A DNA stretch of 64,000 nt from an uncultured Coriobacteriales bacterium (GTDB taxonomy: Bacteria > Actinomycetota > Coriobacteriia > Coriobacteriales > UMGS124), in the NCBI GenBank assembly GCA_934636245.1, contig CAKUAI010000005.1:129653-193652 (forward strand). The letters run 5' to 3'. The position numbers were made by a program, and so were the translations under genes. Of this stretch, positions 16,447 through 23,686 are shown in pieces. A model generated the notes under the pieces. It was not told where the DNA came from. It worked only from the letters and a program-made list of their open reading frames with translations, and did not search any database. Every line of letters begins with the position of its first letter. Positions within the stretch are counted from its first letter, which is position 1.

Positions 16447-17286
16447 ATGGCTGAGGAAACGACCGGAACTGTGTGCGCCGCCGAGGATTGCGCTGAGCAG
16501 GTCGAGAACATCGCGGGCGATTGCGGTTGCAGCGCGGGCACGGAATCCGCTGCGGCGGGCGTGGATGCGACGGAAGTTGGGGCTGCCGGCTTTGACGAGA
16601 CGGAAGCCGAGGCTGCCAGCATGAGCAGCGAGGAGCGCGAGGACCTTGCCCGCGCCCACGAGCAGCGTGCCTGGATGTATGGCTTGCTGTCGCGGCTGTA
16701 TCGCGTGGAAGTCGACCCGGTCTTCCTCGACCAGCTGCGTGCCATGAGGTTCCCGGCCTCAACGGGCAACGACGCCATGGACGAGGGTTATCGCCTGCTT
16801 GCAGGTTACCTGGGTCGCGCAGATGCCGGCACGCTCACCGAGCTTGCGGTGGACTACGTGCGCGCCTTCATCGGTCACGGCATCGACGGCCATGCTGCCG
16901 CCTACCCCTTCGAGAGTGTGTACACGAGCGCAAAGCGCCTGATGATGCAGGGTGCCCGCGACGAGGTGCTGGCGCTCTACCGCGCCGAGGGTGTGGACAA
17001 GTCCGCCGATTGGAAAGACGGCGAGGACCATGTGGCACTCGAGCTCGAGTTCATGAAGACGCTCGCCGAGCGTGCGGCCAAGGCCCTGCACGAGGGCGAC
17101 GAGGCCGAGGCGGCGCGTTTGCTCCAGGTGCAGCGCGCCTTCCTCGACGACCACCTGCGCAAGTGGCTCCCCACGTTCACGCGCGACATGGGCATCTTCG
17201 CCAAGACCGACCTCTACCTGGGCCTTGCCCGCCTCACCGCCGGCTTCCTCCAGGTAGAAGAGGAGTTCATGGCCGAGGTGGCGTAA
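16447..17286 (+). CDS. TorD/DmsD-type chaperone with cysteine-rich N-terminal extension
   Basis: 279 aa. From about residue 60 it matches the all-helical TorD/DmsD family of chaperones that bind Tat signal peptides and help insert the molybdenum cofactor: YPFESVYTS, DHVALELEFM and DDHLRKWLPTF are the family landmarks. It surely serves the Tat-exported molybdoenzyme at 11855. The first 60 residues are unusual, acidic and Ala/Gly-rich with five cysteines (at VCAAEDCAEQ and DCGCSAG among others). This part is outside the normal domain and may bind metal. Start ATG at 16447 follows GGGGGAAGAGTT. Confidence 0.88.
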   Translation: MAEETTGTVCAAEDCAEQVENIAGDCGCSAGTESAAAGVDATEVGAAGFDETEAEAASMSSEEREDLARAHEQRAWMYGLLSRLYRVEVDPVFLDQLRAMRFPASTGNDAMDEGYRLLAGYLGRADAGTLTELAVDYVRAFIGHGIDGHAAAYPFESVYTSAKRLMMQGARDEVLALYRAEGVDKSADWKDGEDHVALELEFMKTLAERAAKALHEGDEAEAARLLQVQRAFLDDHLRKWLPTFTRDMGIFAKTDLYLGLARLTAGFLQVEEEFMAEVA

Positions 17287-17411
17287 CGCCCGGGGATTTG
17301 CTTGCGGAATACATCGGGCGGCGCGTGGTTCGACGAGTACGTGTGCATGCCTGCGGTGCGCGACACGGTGAAGCCTGCGTGCTCCGCATCACTTTCGATT
17401 GGACTTTACAT

Positions 17412-17452
17412 GGGGACGGCAGGGTAAATCGGCCCTGCCGTCTCCGTTTCTT
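17412..17452 (+). terminator. Terminator of the molybdoenzyme operon
   Basis: GGGGACGGCAGGG pairs with CCCTGCCGTCTCC over 13 positions (one wobble) around an 8-base loop and is followed by GTTTCTT. It lies 125 bp after the chaperone stop. It resembles the hairpin before repeat copy 2. Confidence 0.8.
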
Positions 17453-17466
17453 GCGGCCGAGAAAAT

Positions 17467-17553
17467 TTAACATACATTTCAGCGGTTGAAATGTATGTTA
17501 AATCAACAAAATCCCAGTTGGCGCGTTTTTGAAAATCCTGAAATGTATGTTAA
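17467..17553. repeat. Three-arm 87-bp intergenic element, copy 3
   Basis: Arms at 17467-17481, 17487-17501 and 17539-17553, all exact copies of the 15-base arm. Spacing is identical to copies 1 and 2. It lies between the molybdoenzyme operon and the triheme gene at 17784. The remaining part of this 500-bp gap (17554-17783) presumably holds the promoter of the triheme gene; I see no other signal there. Confidence 0.92.
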
Positions 17554-17783
17554 TTGAGCGGGCAGGAGCGTTTCGCCCCTCCCTGGGGCCAGCCCGCACC
17601 CCCAGTTCGCCCCCCTTCCCAACAAACTCTGCCCTAAGGGCAGTGGAAATTGGCTCGCATCGTGTGGCTGAAGGTAGTTTCAGAAAGCCCTGTGCGTTCG
17701 ATAATCCTTCTTGTCCGGTAAAGGCCGCTGTCCTCGCGCTGTTGAGGCTGCCAGGCCGACGCCATACGAGAGGGGAGAACGTC

Positions 17784-19688
17784 ATGATCGCTACTCATCG
17801 GTTGCATGTGGTAACCGCCGCTTGTGCGACAACGCTGCTGGCAGGTGCCCTTGCCGCAGTTGCCTTTGGGGCTGGTGCGGCATCGGCGGAAAGTGCGGAT
17901 ACCTCGGCATACACCGGCTCCGACGGCACGACGTACAACGTGCTCGACGCGCCGAGCGCCCAGTCGGGCATCGCGCTCAAGGACAAGGCATACAGCAAGG
18001 ACGGCCCGATCGTGACCGAGCTTGCTGACGGCCGATTCGTGCAGCGCACGCCCGGCGAGAACATCTCGGCAGACTACGACGCCGAGGGTGCCTACTCGCA
18101 CCCGGCCAAGAACGCGCTGTACAACTGCGCGTACCTCAAGGCCGACGAGCGCGGATGCAATGCTTGCCACGACGACCTGGGCGCCCTGCTCAACTCGTGC
18201 AGCTATGGCCACACCGACCTCACCAACAACATCGGCATCGACATTGACGTCCAGATGTGCATCGACTGCCATACCGTGGGTGAGGGGTACCAGACCACGT
18301 TCTACGACTTCGGCACGCTGATTCACGGTATCCACCAGGATGTTGAGGACGCAACGTGCGCGAGCTGCCACAACGTGACGGAAGACGGCGAAGGTTTCAC
18401 GATGTGGGACGTCTCGAAGCACTCGCTCCTGCGCGGCATCATGCCTGTCGAGGACGTCGAGGGCGACTTCTCCTGGAACCAGACGGACGTTATTCCCCAG
18501 GAGGACCTCTTCAATTACAGCTGGTACTACCGCGGCAGCGACTACCTGCGCAATTGGCGTGAGGCAAACGGCGACCAGGTCGACACCTCGATTTACGACC
18601 AGTGGAATATCTCGCTCACGGGCCTGGTCAACAACGAGGTCAACTACACGCTCGCCGACCTCATCGAGGAAGCCCCGAGCGTTACCAAGGCCGTCACCAT
18701 GCAGTGCACGCTCAATCCCACGGGCGGTCCCTACCTGGGCAACTGCGTCGTGACCGGCATCGACCTCAACTGGCTTATCGAGCAGGCCGGCGGCTTTACC
18801 GATGATGCCTATGCCATCTACTCCTCCTCTGCCGACGGCAACGCCAACTCCATGCTCATCAGCAACCTCGAGGGCAAGGACGCGCTGCTCGTGTACGAGA
18901 TCAACGGCGAGCCGCTCGAGTGGGACCAGGGCTTCCCGTGCATGCTGTGGGTGGGCGGCACCGGCGCCCCCATCTGCTGCAAGGAGCTCAGCGACATCAT
19001 CGCCGTGGATGAGAACGACCCTTATGTGTGGGAATATGACGGTTGGACCACTGAGGACGGAACGGGTTACTACAACAAGCCCAATGTTGGCATCTGGGGC
19101 ACTCCCGAGGGTTTGTGCGTGCAGGCCGGTGAGCCGTACACGTTCAAGGGTTACGCCGCCTCGTGGGATCAGCCCACGGTTGCACTGGAGTTCTCGATGG
19201 ACGGCGGCAACACCTGGACGCGTTACGACACGACCGATTCCACGGTGAACAACTGGGTGAGCTGGCAGTTTACCTGGACGCCTCCCGAGGGTGTCGACAG
19301 CGCCTACGTGCTCATGGTGCGTGCGGTCACCGAAGACGGAGCGATGACTCCCGAGCCCGTCGAAGTCATGGTGAACGCCAAGTCCGACCTCGACGCTTTC
19401 GCTGAGCAGGTACGCTCGCTCGAAGGCACGCAGACCGACCTCGGCTTGGCCGACAACCAGGCTGTCATCGACGGCAGCACCGGTCCCGAGGACGACATCT
19501 CTGACCAGGCGATTTCTGACCCGAAGGGCTACGCGGAATCCATTGCGCAAGACGAGGAGAGCGGCTACACCCCCAACTTTGACCTGTGGGCGGGAGCCGA
19601 TGTGGCGGCTGCAGATGCCACCGGCGCTGAGGCGACCACCGACGAGGCCGCCGAGCAGCCTGCCGACACGTCCGCGGAAACCAAATAA
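17784..19688 (+). CDS. Exported triheme cytochrome fused to a sulfite-oxidase-like molybdopterin domain (module A)
   Basis: 634 aa from ATG 17784 (AGGGGAG upstream). A Sec-type signal covers residues 1-35. Three haem c motifs follow: CNACH (125-129), CIDCH (159-163) and CASCH (192-196). About 265-440 resembles the sulfite oxidase/YedY molybdopterin domain, with a cysteine in VTMQCTLNPTGG (C308) where the family has its Mo ligand. About 448-530 is the Ig-like domain known as the Mo-co dimerisation domain (ALEFSMDGGNTWTRYD). The tail is acidic. Electron flow between haems and the molybdenum site is implied, but the direction and substrate are unknown. The paralogue is at 29738. Confidence 0.85.
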   Translation: MIATHRLHVVTAACATTLLAGALAAVAFGAGAASAESADTSAYTGSDGTTYNVLDAPSAQSGIALKDKAYSKDGPIVTELADGRFVQRTPGENISADYDAEGAYSHPAKNALYNCAYLKADERGCNACHDDLGALLNSCSYGHTDLTNNIGIDIDVQMCIDCHTVGEGYQTTFYDFGTLIHGIHQDVEDATCASCHNVTEDGEGFTMWDVSKHSLLRGIMPVEDVEGDFSWNQTDVIPQEDLFNYSWYYRGSDYLRNWREANGDQVDTSIYDQWNISLTGLVNNEVNYTLADLIEEAPSVTKAVTMQCTLNPTGGPYLGNCVVTGIDLNWLIEQAGGFTDDAYAIYSSSADGNANSMLISNLEGKDALLVYEINGEPLEWDQGFPCMLWVGGTGAPICCKELSDIIAVDENDPYVWEYDGWTTEDGTGYYNKPNVGIWGTPEGLCVQAGEPYTFKGYAASWDQPTVALEFSMDGGNTWTRYDTTDSTVNNWVSWQFTWTPPEGVDSAYVLMVRAVTEDGAMTPEPVEVMVNAKSDLDAFAEQVRSLEGTQTDLGLADNQAVIDGSTGPEDDISDQAISDPKGYAESIAQDEESGYTPNFDLWAGADVAAADATGAEATTDEAAEQPADTSAETK

Positions 19689-19707
19689 CGCAGGGGAGTG
19701 AGCAACG

Positions 19708-20556
19708 ATGGAGAAGAGCATTCGTACTGAGCAGAAGCTCGCAAGCGTACCTGTGTTTGCCATGGCGACCGTTGCCGCCCTCGGCGCGACGATGGCGGGC
19801 GCCGGTGTGGCCTTGGCGCAGCAGGCCGAAGCCTCGCCTGCGGGTTCGGACGTGGCTGTCAGTGCCAGTGAGCAGGCGGTATCGGGGCAGGTCAAGCCGG
19901 CACATGTGGAGGGAACGTTCTCTTTCACCCAGGGGCAGATTACGCCCACGGCGCAAATCGCTCATGATTTGGGCGGCGCAAACAAGGTGCTGTGCGGGGC
20001 CTCGCAAGAGGTGCTTCCCTCAAACCAGCAGGTCGCAAGCGACGCGGCGGACTGGCAGATTACCGTAGATGGCGACGGTGTCCAGTCGAGCCTGACTGCT
20101 ACCATCGGCGATCTTGCCCAGACCGGCACGCAGAGCACCGTCATGGGCTGCTCGTGCGCGGGCAACCCTGCAGACGGCCGTGCCACGGCAAACGCGGCGG
20201 TGACCGGCGTGTCGGTGTACCAGCTCCTCGAGGCGGCTGGTGGCGTGTCCGACGAGGCGAACGCCATCACCTTCGTTTCCTCGGACGGTTACGAGGTGAC
20301 CCTGCCACTGTCGTACGTGCTCCAGCGCGCGTCGATGATTGTCCACCAGCTCAATGGCGAGCCTCTGTCTGCCAGCGTGGGCGGCACCAACCAGCTGTGG
20401 CTCGGCTCGACCTCTGCGCGATACTTTGCCAGCGATGTCGTGGAGGTGCGCGTGACCTGCGAGGACGAGGCCCCAGCTATCCCGGGCAGCCCCGCTTCCG
20501 GCGACTATGCCTCCAACGTTCCCAATGTCGGTGTGACGGCCGGGGTCTCGGCGTAA
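19708..20556 (+). CDS. Exported small sulfite-oxidase-like protein, partner A
   Basis: 282 aa, 19 bp after the triheme gene and surely in its operon. A hydrophobic export signal covers residues 15-37. The core shows the sulfite oxidase cysteine loop in the form MGCSCAGNPADGR; C150 in CAGN is in the position of the Mo-ligating cysteine, and GVSVYQLLEAAG follows as in the family. The protein is shorter than sulfite oxidase and lacks the Ig-like domain. It may be a second subunit that completes or regulates the fused protein, or a cofactor-free relative. The paralogue at 31446 has the same order of motifs. Confidence 0.78.
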   Translation: MEKSIRTEQKLASVPVFAMATVAALGATMAGAGVALAQQAEASPAGSDVAVSASEQAVSGQVKPAHVEGTFSFTQGQITPTAQIAHDLGGANKVLCGASQEVLPSNQQVASDAADWQITVDGDGVQSSLTATIGDLAQTGTQSTVMGCSCAGNPADGRATANAAVTGVSVYQLLEAAGGVSDEANAITFVSSDGYEVTLPLSYVLQRASMIVHQLNGEPLSASVGGTNQLWLGSTSARYFASDVVEVRVTCEDEAPAIPGSPASGDYASNVPNVGVTAGVSA

Positions 20557-20778
20557 GGATTGCGGCGAGCAAGTAACGAGGGCGGCGTGAACGTGAACGG
20601 CCCGCGTTGGGCCCGCATGCTGCCTGAGTCATGCGGTTGGTAGTGTGGGTGGCTCACGCGAGGCACCGCATCATGGGCGGGCTCACGCGTCGTTCATAGT
20701 GGTGAGCGGAGGCCGTCAGCGAAAGCTCATCCATGTTGCATGCTGGCAGCTTGAATCGGCTTGCGGCTCATAGTGAGA

Positions 20779-20826
20779 AGAGGGGATTGCCCGGCAGCCC
20801 AAATTGCGGCCGAGGCAATCCCCTCT
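20779..20826. terminator. Bidirectional terminator between module A and its MerR gene
   Basis: AGAGGGGATTGCC (20779-20791) and its exact complement (20814-20826) enclose a 22-base loop. The plus-strand pair A operon and the minus-strand MerR gene converge here. The rest of 20557-20778 shows no gene. Confidence 0.7.
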
Positions 20827-20856
20827 CGTTGGGCGAGCTTTTGTCGCCCACGTCTC

Positions 20857-21918
20857 TTAGCGACTCTTCGCGTTGCCTTCGTGGAAGAGACTCGCCTGAT
20901 CGGTCGCGGCGTCTCGCAGGCCTCGCCAGCTGCCCATGACGTCGCGCTGCACGGGCATCTGCCAGGTTGGTTGGTTCTTGAGGCGCACCGGCAGGCACAT
21001 CTTGAAGAGCATCTCGCGCCCCTCGTACAAAAACGCCGGGCTGTCGGCGATGATCTCACCACGATAGTCACCGGCGGGCTCCATGCCGCGCCTGTCGCAT
21101 TCTTCCAGCATACGCGCAAGCTCTACCGTCTCACGTTCGCGGCCGTCGTGGGTGAAGACGCCGTCGATGTATTCGCACAGGCACGTTTGCGCCGGGATGC
21201 GCACTGCGTCGCGAACGGCCGCCTCGCCAAACGCCGGCGTCACGAACACGAAGGCGCGGTCGTATCTGATGCGACCGGCAAGCAGGTCGTTGCGCGCGAT
21301 GATGCAGCCCACGTTGCGGAAGAGCGACAGAGGAAGCCCACGTTCCACAATTTCGCGCTTCACGAACCTTAGGTTCAGCTCCCATGCTCCCATGGCGTGC
21401 GCCCCGTCGTCGTCGGGCTCGGAGGTTTCGACGCGCGAAAGGGGAAACTCTAGCACGCGCTTCTCGGGCATGGATTCGAGCATGAGCTGATTGCACGGCG
21501 GTTTGTCCAGGTAGACCTCACAGGAGCGAAGCAAGTCGCCGCCTACCTGGTGTGCTTGGGCAAGTTCGTGCATTTGGGTCTCAATCTGCTGCACATGGTC
21601 GCGCACGCGGTCGCGCAGCGCCGCGACGTCGCTGTCCTTGAGCGTTTCGGCGATCTCTTCGAGCGAGAAGCCCACGCAGCGCAGCTGGCAGATCATGTCG
21701 AGGGTGGCGCACTGGCCCAGCGTGTAATACCGGTATCCGCTCGCCTCGTCGGTGTACGCGGGTTCCAAGATGCCTTTTGCCTGGTAGAGGCGCAGGGCCT
21801 TTTCGCTCACCGCGTTGAGGCGGGCCATCTGGCCGATGCTGAGAAGGGTCTCGTTGCCGCCGCCGATTTGCGCATCGCCTTCAAAGTGCCTGGTCAGCTT
21901 GTTGAGTTGGCTTGCCAC
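20857..21918 (-). CDS. MerR-family regulator with GyrI-like effector domain (module A)
   Basis: 353 aa, start GTG at 21918 preceded by GGAAAGGGG; the frame extends a little further upstream without a ribosome site. The MerR DNA-binding domain begins near LLSIGQMARLNAVSEKALRLYQ and continues through SGYRYYTLGQC, followed by a coiled-coil dimerisation helix. The C-terminal 190 residues resemble GyrI/BltR-type ligand-binding domains. Two cysteines in LLRSCEVYLDKPPCNQ are also conserved in the paralogue at 28578 (CNAYENKPVCNH), suggesting redox or metal sensing. It ends convergently against module A and is likely its regulator. Confidence 0.88.
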   Translation of the reverse strand: MASQLNKLTRHFEGDAQIGGGNETLLSIGQMARLNAVSEKALRLYQAKGILEPAYTDEASGYRYYTLGQCATLDMICQLRCVGFSLEEIAETLKDSDVAALRDRVRDHVQQIETQMHELAQAHQVGGDLLRSCEVYLDKPPCNQLMLESMPEKRVLEFPLSRVETSEPDDDGAHAMGAWELNLRFVKREIVERGLPLSLFRNVGCIIARNDLLAGRIRYDRAFVFVTPAFGEAAVRDAVRIPAQTCLCEYIDGVFTHDGRERETVELARMLEECDRRGMEPAGDYRGEIIADSPAFLYEGREMLFKMCLPVRLKNQPTWQMPVQRDVMGSWRGLRDAATDQASLFHEGNAKSR

Positions 21919-22151
21919 GAAAGCCCCTTTCCTGCGCTTGCGGCCGTACCCCTTTGAGGCCGCGCGTCCGATTGGCATCTGCGAAAGCTAGACGCCGATT
22001 GTTGCCGTGCCGTTTCGAAACGCGTACATGTTCCGCTCGGCCAAAGTGCTCCCTTGAGCTTGTCCCACGGTCAAGGTTTAGCATCTCTTTGTGTGCGACG
22101 CAACGTCGCATTATGACCGCGGTGGGGACCGAGGCAAGAAGGGGGCTGGAT

Positions 22152-22994
22152 ATGAGGGAGCTCGACGTGCGTGTGGACGTCCGCATCAAGGTTGCCGCTC
22201 GGGCGACGCAGGCAGTGTGCGACATGCTCGCCTATATGGCGCAAGCCTGCGACACGGCATGCCTGCAATCGGTGGCCAGCGAGTTCGTGTGCCATCCCAA
22301 CACCGTCGCCCGTATGGTGCGCGATGCCACCAACCTGACGTTTGGCGAGGTATTGCTCGAGATGCGCATGCAAAGGGCTGAGACTCTCGATAAAGCCGGG
22401 GTCGATCTGGCACAAGTTTCGCGAGCATGTGGGTACGAGAAACCCGCGCGCTTTCGCGAGGCGTACGAGCGATATTTGGCAGTGCATGCGGGGCGCTATG
22501 AGGAGCATGTTGCGCGGCCCTCGGCTTTATGCGGCGGAATTGCTGGCAGTGAGAGTCGGGCGGCTTCTTGCGCGGGAGTTTCCGGCAGTGAGGGGCGAGC
22601 ACTATCTGGATCGCGCGTGCTTTGCGTGGCGGGCACGGTGCGCGTGACGGTGTCCGACGATGATGCCGACATGGCCGAGCAGATTTGCGCATTCATGCGC
22701 TCTAACTGCTCAAATGTCACGCTTGGTCAAGTGGCTGAGCATTTCAGCCTGCACCCCAACACGGTCTCTTCTATTCTGAAGCGCGCGACGGGGGCGACGT
22801 TTTCTCGCGTGCTGCTCGAAATGCGCATGGCCTGCGCTCAAGAGATGCTGCGCGACGCGGGCATCTCGGTGGAGAAGGTGGCATGTGCCTGCGGGTACGA
22901 GAATCCTGCCAGTTTCTATCGCGCCTACCGCCATGCCTTTGGGCATGCCCCGCGGTCAGAGCGGCCTCGGCAGAACCGGGCCGACGTGGCATAA
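22152..22994 (+). CDS. Regulator with two AraC-type DNA-binding domains in one chain
   Basis: 280 aa from the ATG at 22152 (AAGGGGG upstream). Two similar AraC-type helix-turn-helix segments are visible. The first (about residues 15-110) contains FVCHPNTVARMVRDAT and VSRACGYEKPARFREAY. The second (about 180-275) contains FSLHPNTVSSILKRATG and VACACGYENPASFYRAY. The linker is rich in Gly, Ser and Ala. AraC regulators normally carry one such domain after a sensor domain; here no sensor is seen. It starts 230 bp from, and divergent to, the MerR gene. Confidence 0.82.
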   Translation: MRELDVRVDVRIKVAARATQAVCDMLAYMAQACDTACLQSVASEFVCHPNTVARMVRDATNLTFGEVLLEMRMQRAETLDKAGVDLAQVSRACGYEKPARFREAYERYLAVHAGRYEEHVARPSALCGGIAGSESRAASCAGVSGSEGRALSGSRVLCVAGTVRVTVSDDDADMAEQICAFMRSNCSNVTLGQVAEHFSLHPNTVSSILKRATGATFSRVLLEMRMACAQEMLRDAGISVEKVACACGYENPASFYRAYRHAFGHAPRSERPRQNRADVA

Positions 22995-22996
22995 AG

Positions 22997-23038
22997 AAAG
23001 GGCGCGCAAAGCCACCTTTTTGGGCCAGCGCGTCCTTT
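22997..23038. terminator. Bidirectional terminator
   Basis: AAAGGGCGCGC (22997-23007) pairs with GCGCGTCCTTT (23028-23038), one mismatch. It lies right after the AraC-type gene stop and serves the converging six-gene minus-strand operon too. Confidence 0.75.
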
Positions 23039-23141
23039 CATCAAAGTGCCTAGCTTGCCGGTTTACTGGCCCTATCCTGTGGTCAGCCTACCGACCCTGT
23101 CGACTTTCTATTGTCTTTACCAGGAGTTTTGTTCCTCGCCC

Positions 23142-23420
23142 CTAATCCACGTGGATGTGCACGTAGGCGTTCTCGGGGCTGTGGTCGCCGGAGTCGTTGA
23201 CGGAGCGCACGAGCAGGGTGTACTCGCCGGGGTCTTTGGGCTCCCAGTCAAACGTCCAGGTGAGGTTCTGGTAATCGTTGGTGCCGGGCGTCTCGTAGCG
23301 CGTCCAGTTCTGACCGTCGTCGAGGGAAAACTCGATCGCCGAGATGGAATGGCCGAAGTCGTAAGCCGTGCCCGTAAGCGAGACGGTCTTGCCAACGCTG
23401 GTGTAGATGGGTGCGATCAT
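23142..23420 (-). CDS. Free-standing sulfite-oxidase Ig-like (Mo-co dimerisation) domain
   Basis: 92 aa, start ATG at 23420 with AGGAG 6 bp upstream. The whole protein is one Ig-like domain: ISAIEFSLDDGQNWTRYE and DPGEYTLLVRSVNDSG match the domain at the C-terminus of the triheme fusions at 17784 and 29738. There is no signal peptide and no catalytic domain, so it should be cytoplasmic. It is the last gene of a minus-strand operon with an acyl carrier protein, an acyl-AMP ligase and a GNAT enzyme. The role in that company is unknown; protein-protein contact is the simplest guess. Confidence 0.82.
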   Translation of the reverse strand: MIAPIYTSVGKTVSLTGTAYDFGHSISAIEFSLDDGQNWTRYETPGTNDYQNLTWTFDWEPKDPGEYTLLVRSVNDSGDHSPENAYVHIHVD

Positions 23421-23461
23421 GAGGTGCTCCTAGGGGTCGTGCGTGCGTTGTGCTACGTATG

Positions 23462-23686
23462 TTACCAGGCGCGCGACAGCTCCTCGACGGTATTCGCGCG
23501 TGCAATTCTGCCGAAGTCAGCACTTGTGCCCAGGCGGTCTTCGAGCTGTACGGCTGCCTCCATCATCGCATACGAGCTCATGGCAAGGTCGAGCCTGAGA
23601 CGGGCGGTGGGAGGCGGTGGTTCGGGCAGGTCAAGAACCTGCTGCAAGACTTGCTGGGTGGCGATCAGAGCCTCATTTGCGTTCAT
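23462..23686 (-). CDS. Acyl carrier protein-like
   Basis: 74 aa; the ATG overlaps the stop of the ligase gene by four bases (ATGA) with AGGAGG upstream. The helix-II region LDLAMSSYAMMEAAVQLED aligns with the carrier-protein pattern in which a serine bears the phosphopantetheine arm. S38 falls in that place, but the usual DSL is SSY here, so the change of the aspartate is notable. It probably carries the acyl group activated by the neighbouring ligase. It is distinct from a housekeeping fatty-acid carrier by sequence and context. Confidence 0.75.
   Translation of the reverse strand: MNANEALIATQQVLQQVLDLPEPPPPTARLRLDLAMSSYAMMEAAVQLEDRLGTSADFGRIARANTVEELSRAW

Noticed and set aside
17634..19949. 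771-codon frame opposite the triheme fusion gene
   Set aside because: Antisense artefact; the plus strand has three haem motifs and two known domains.
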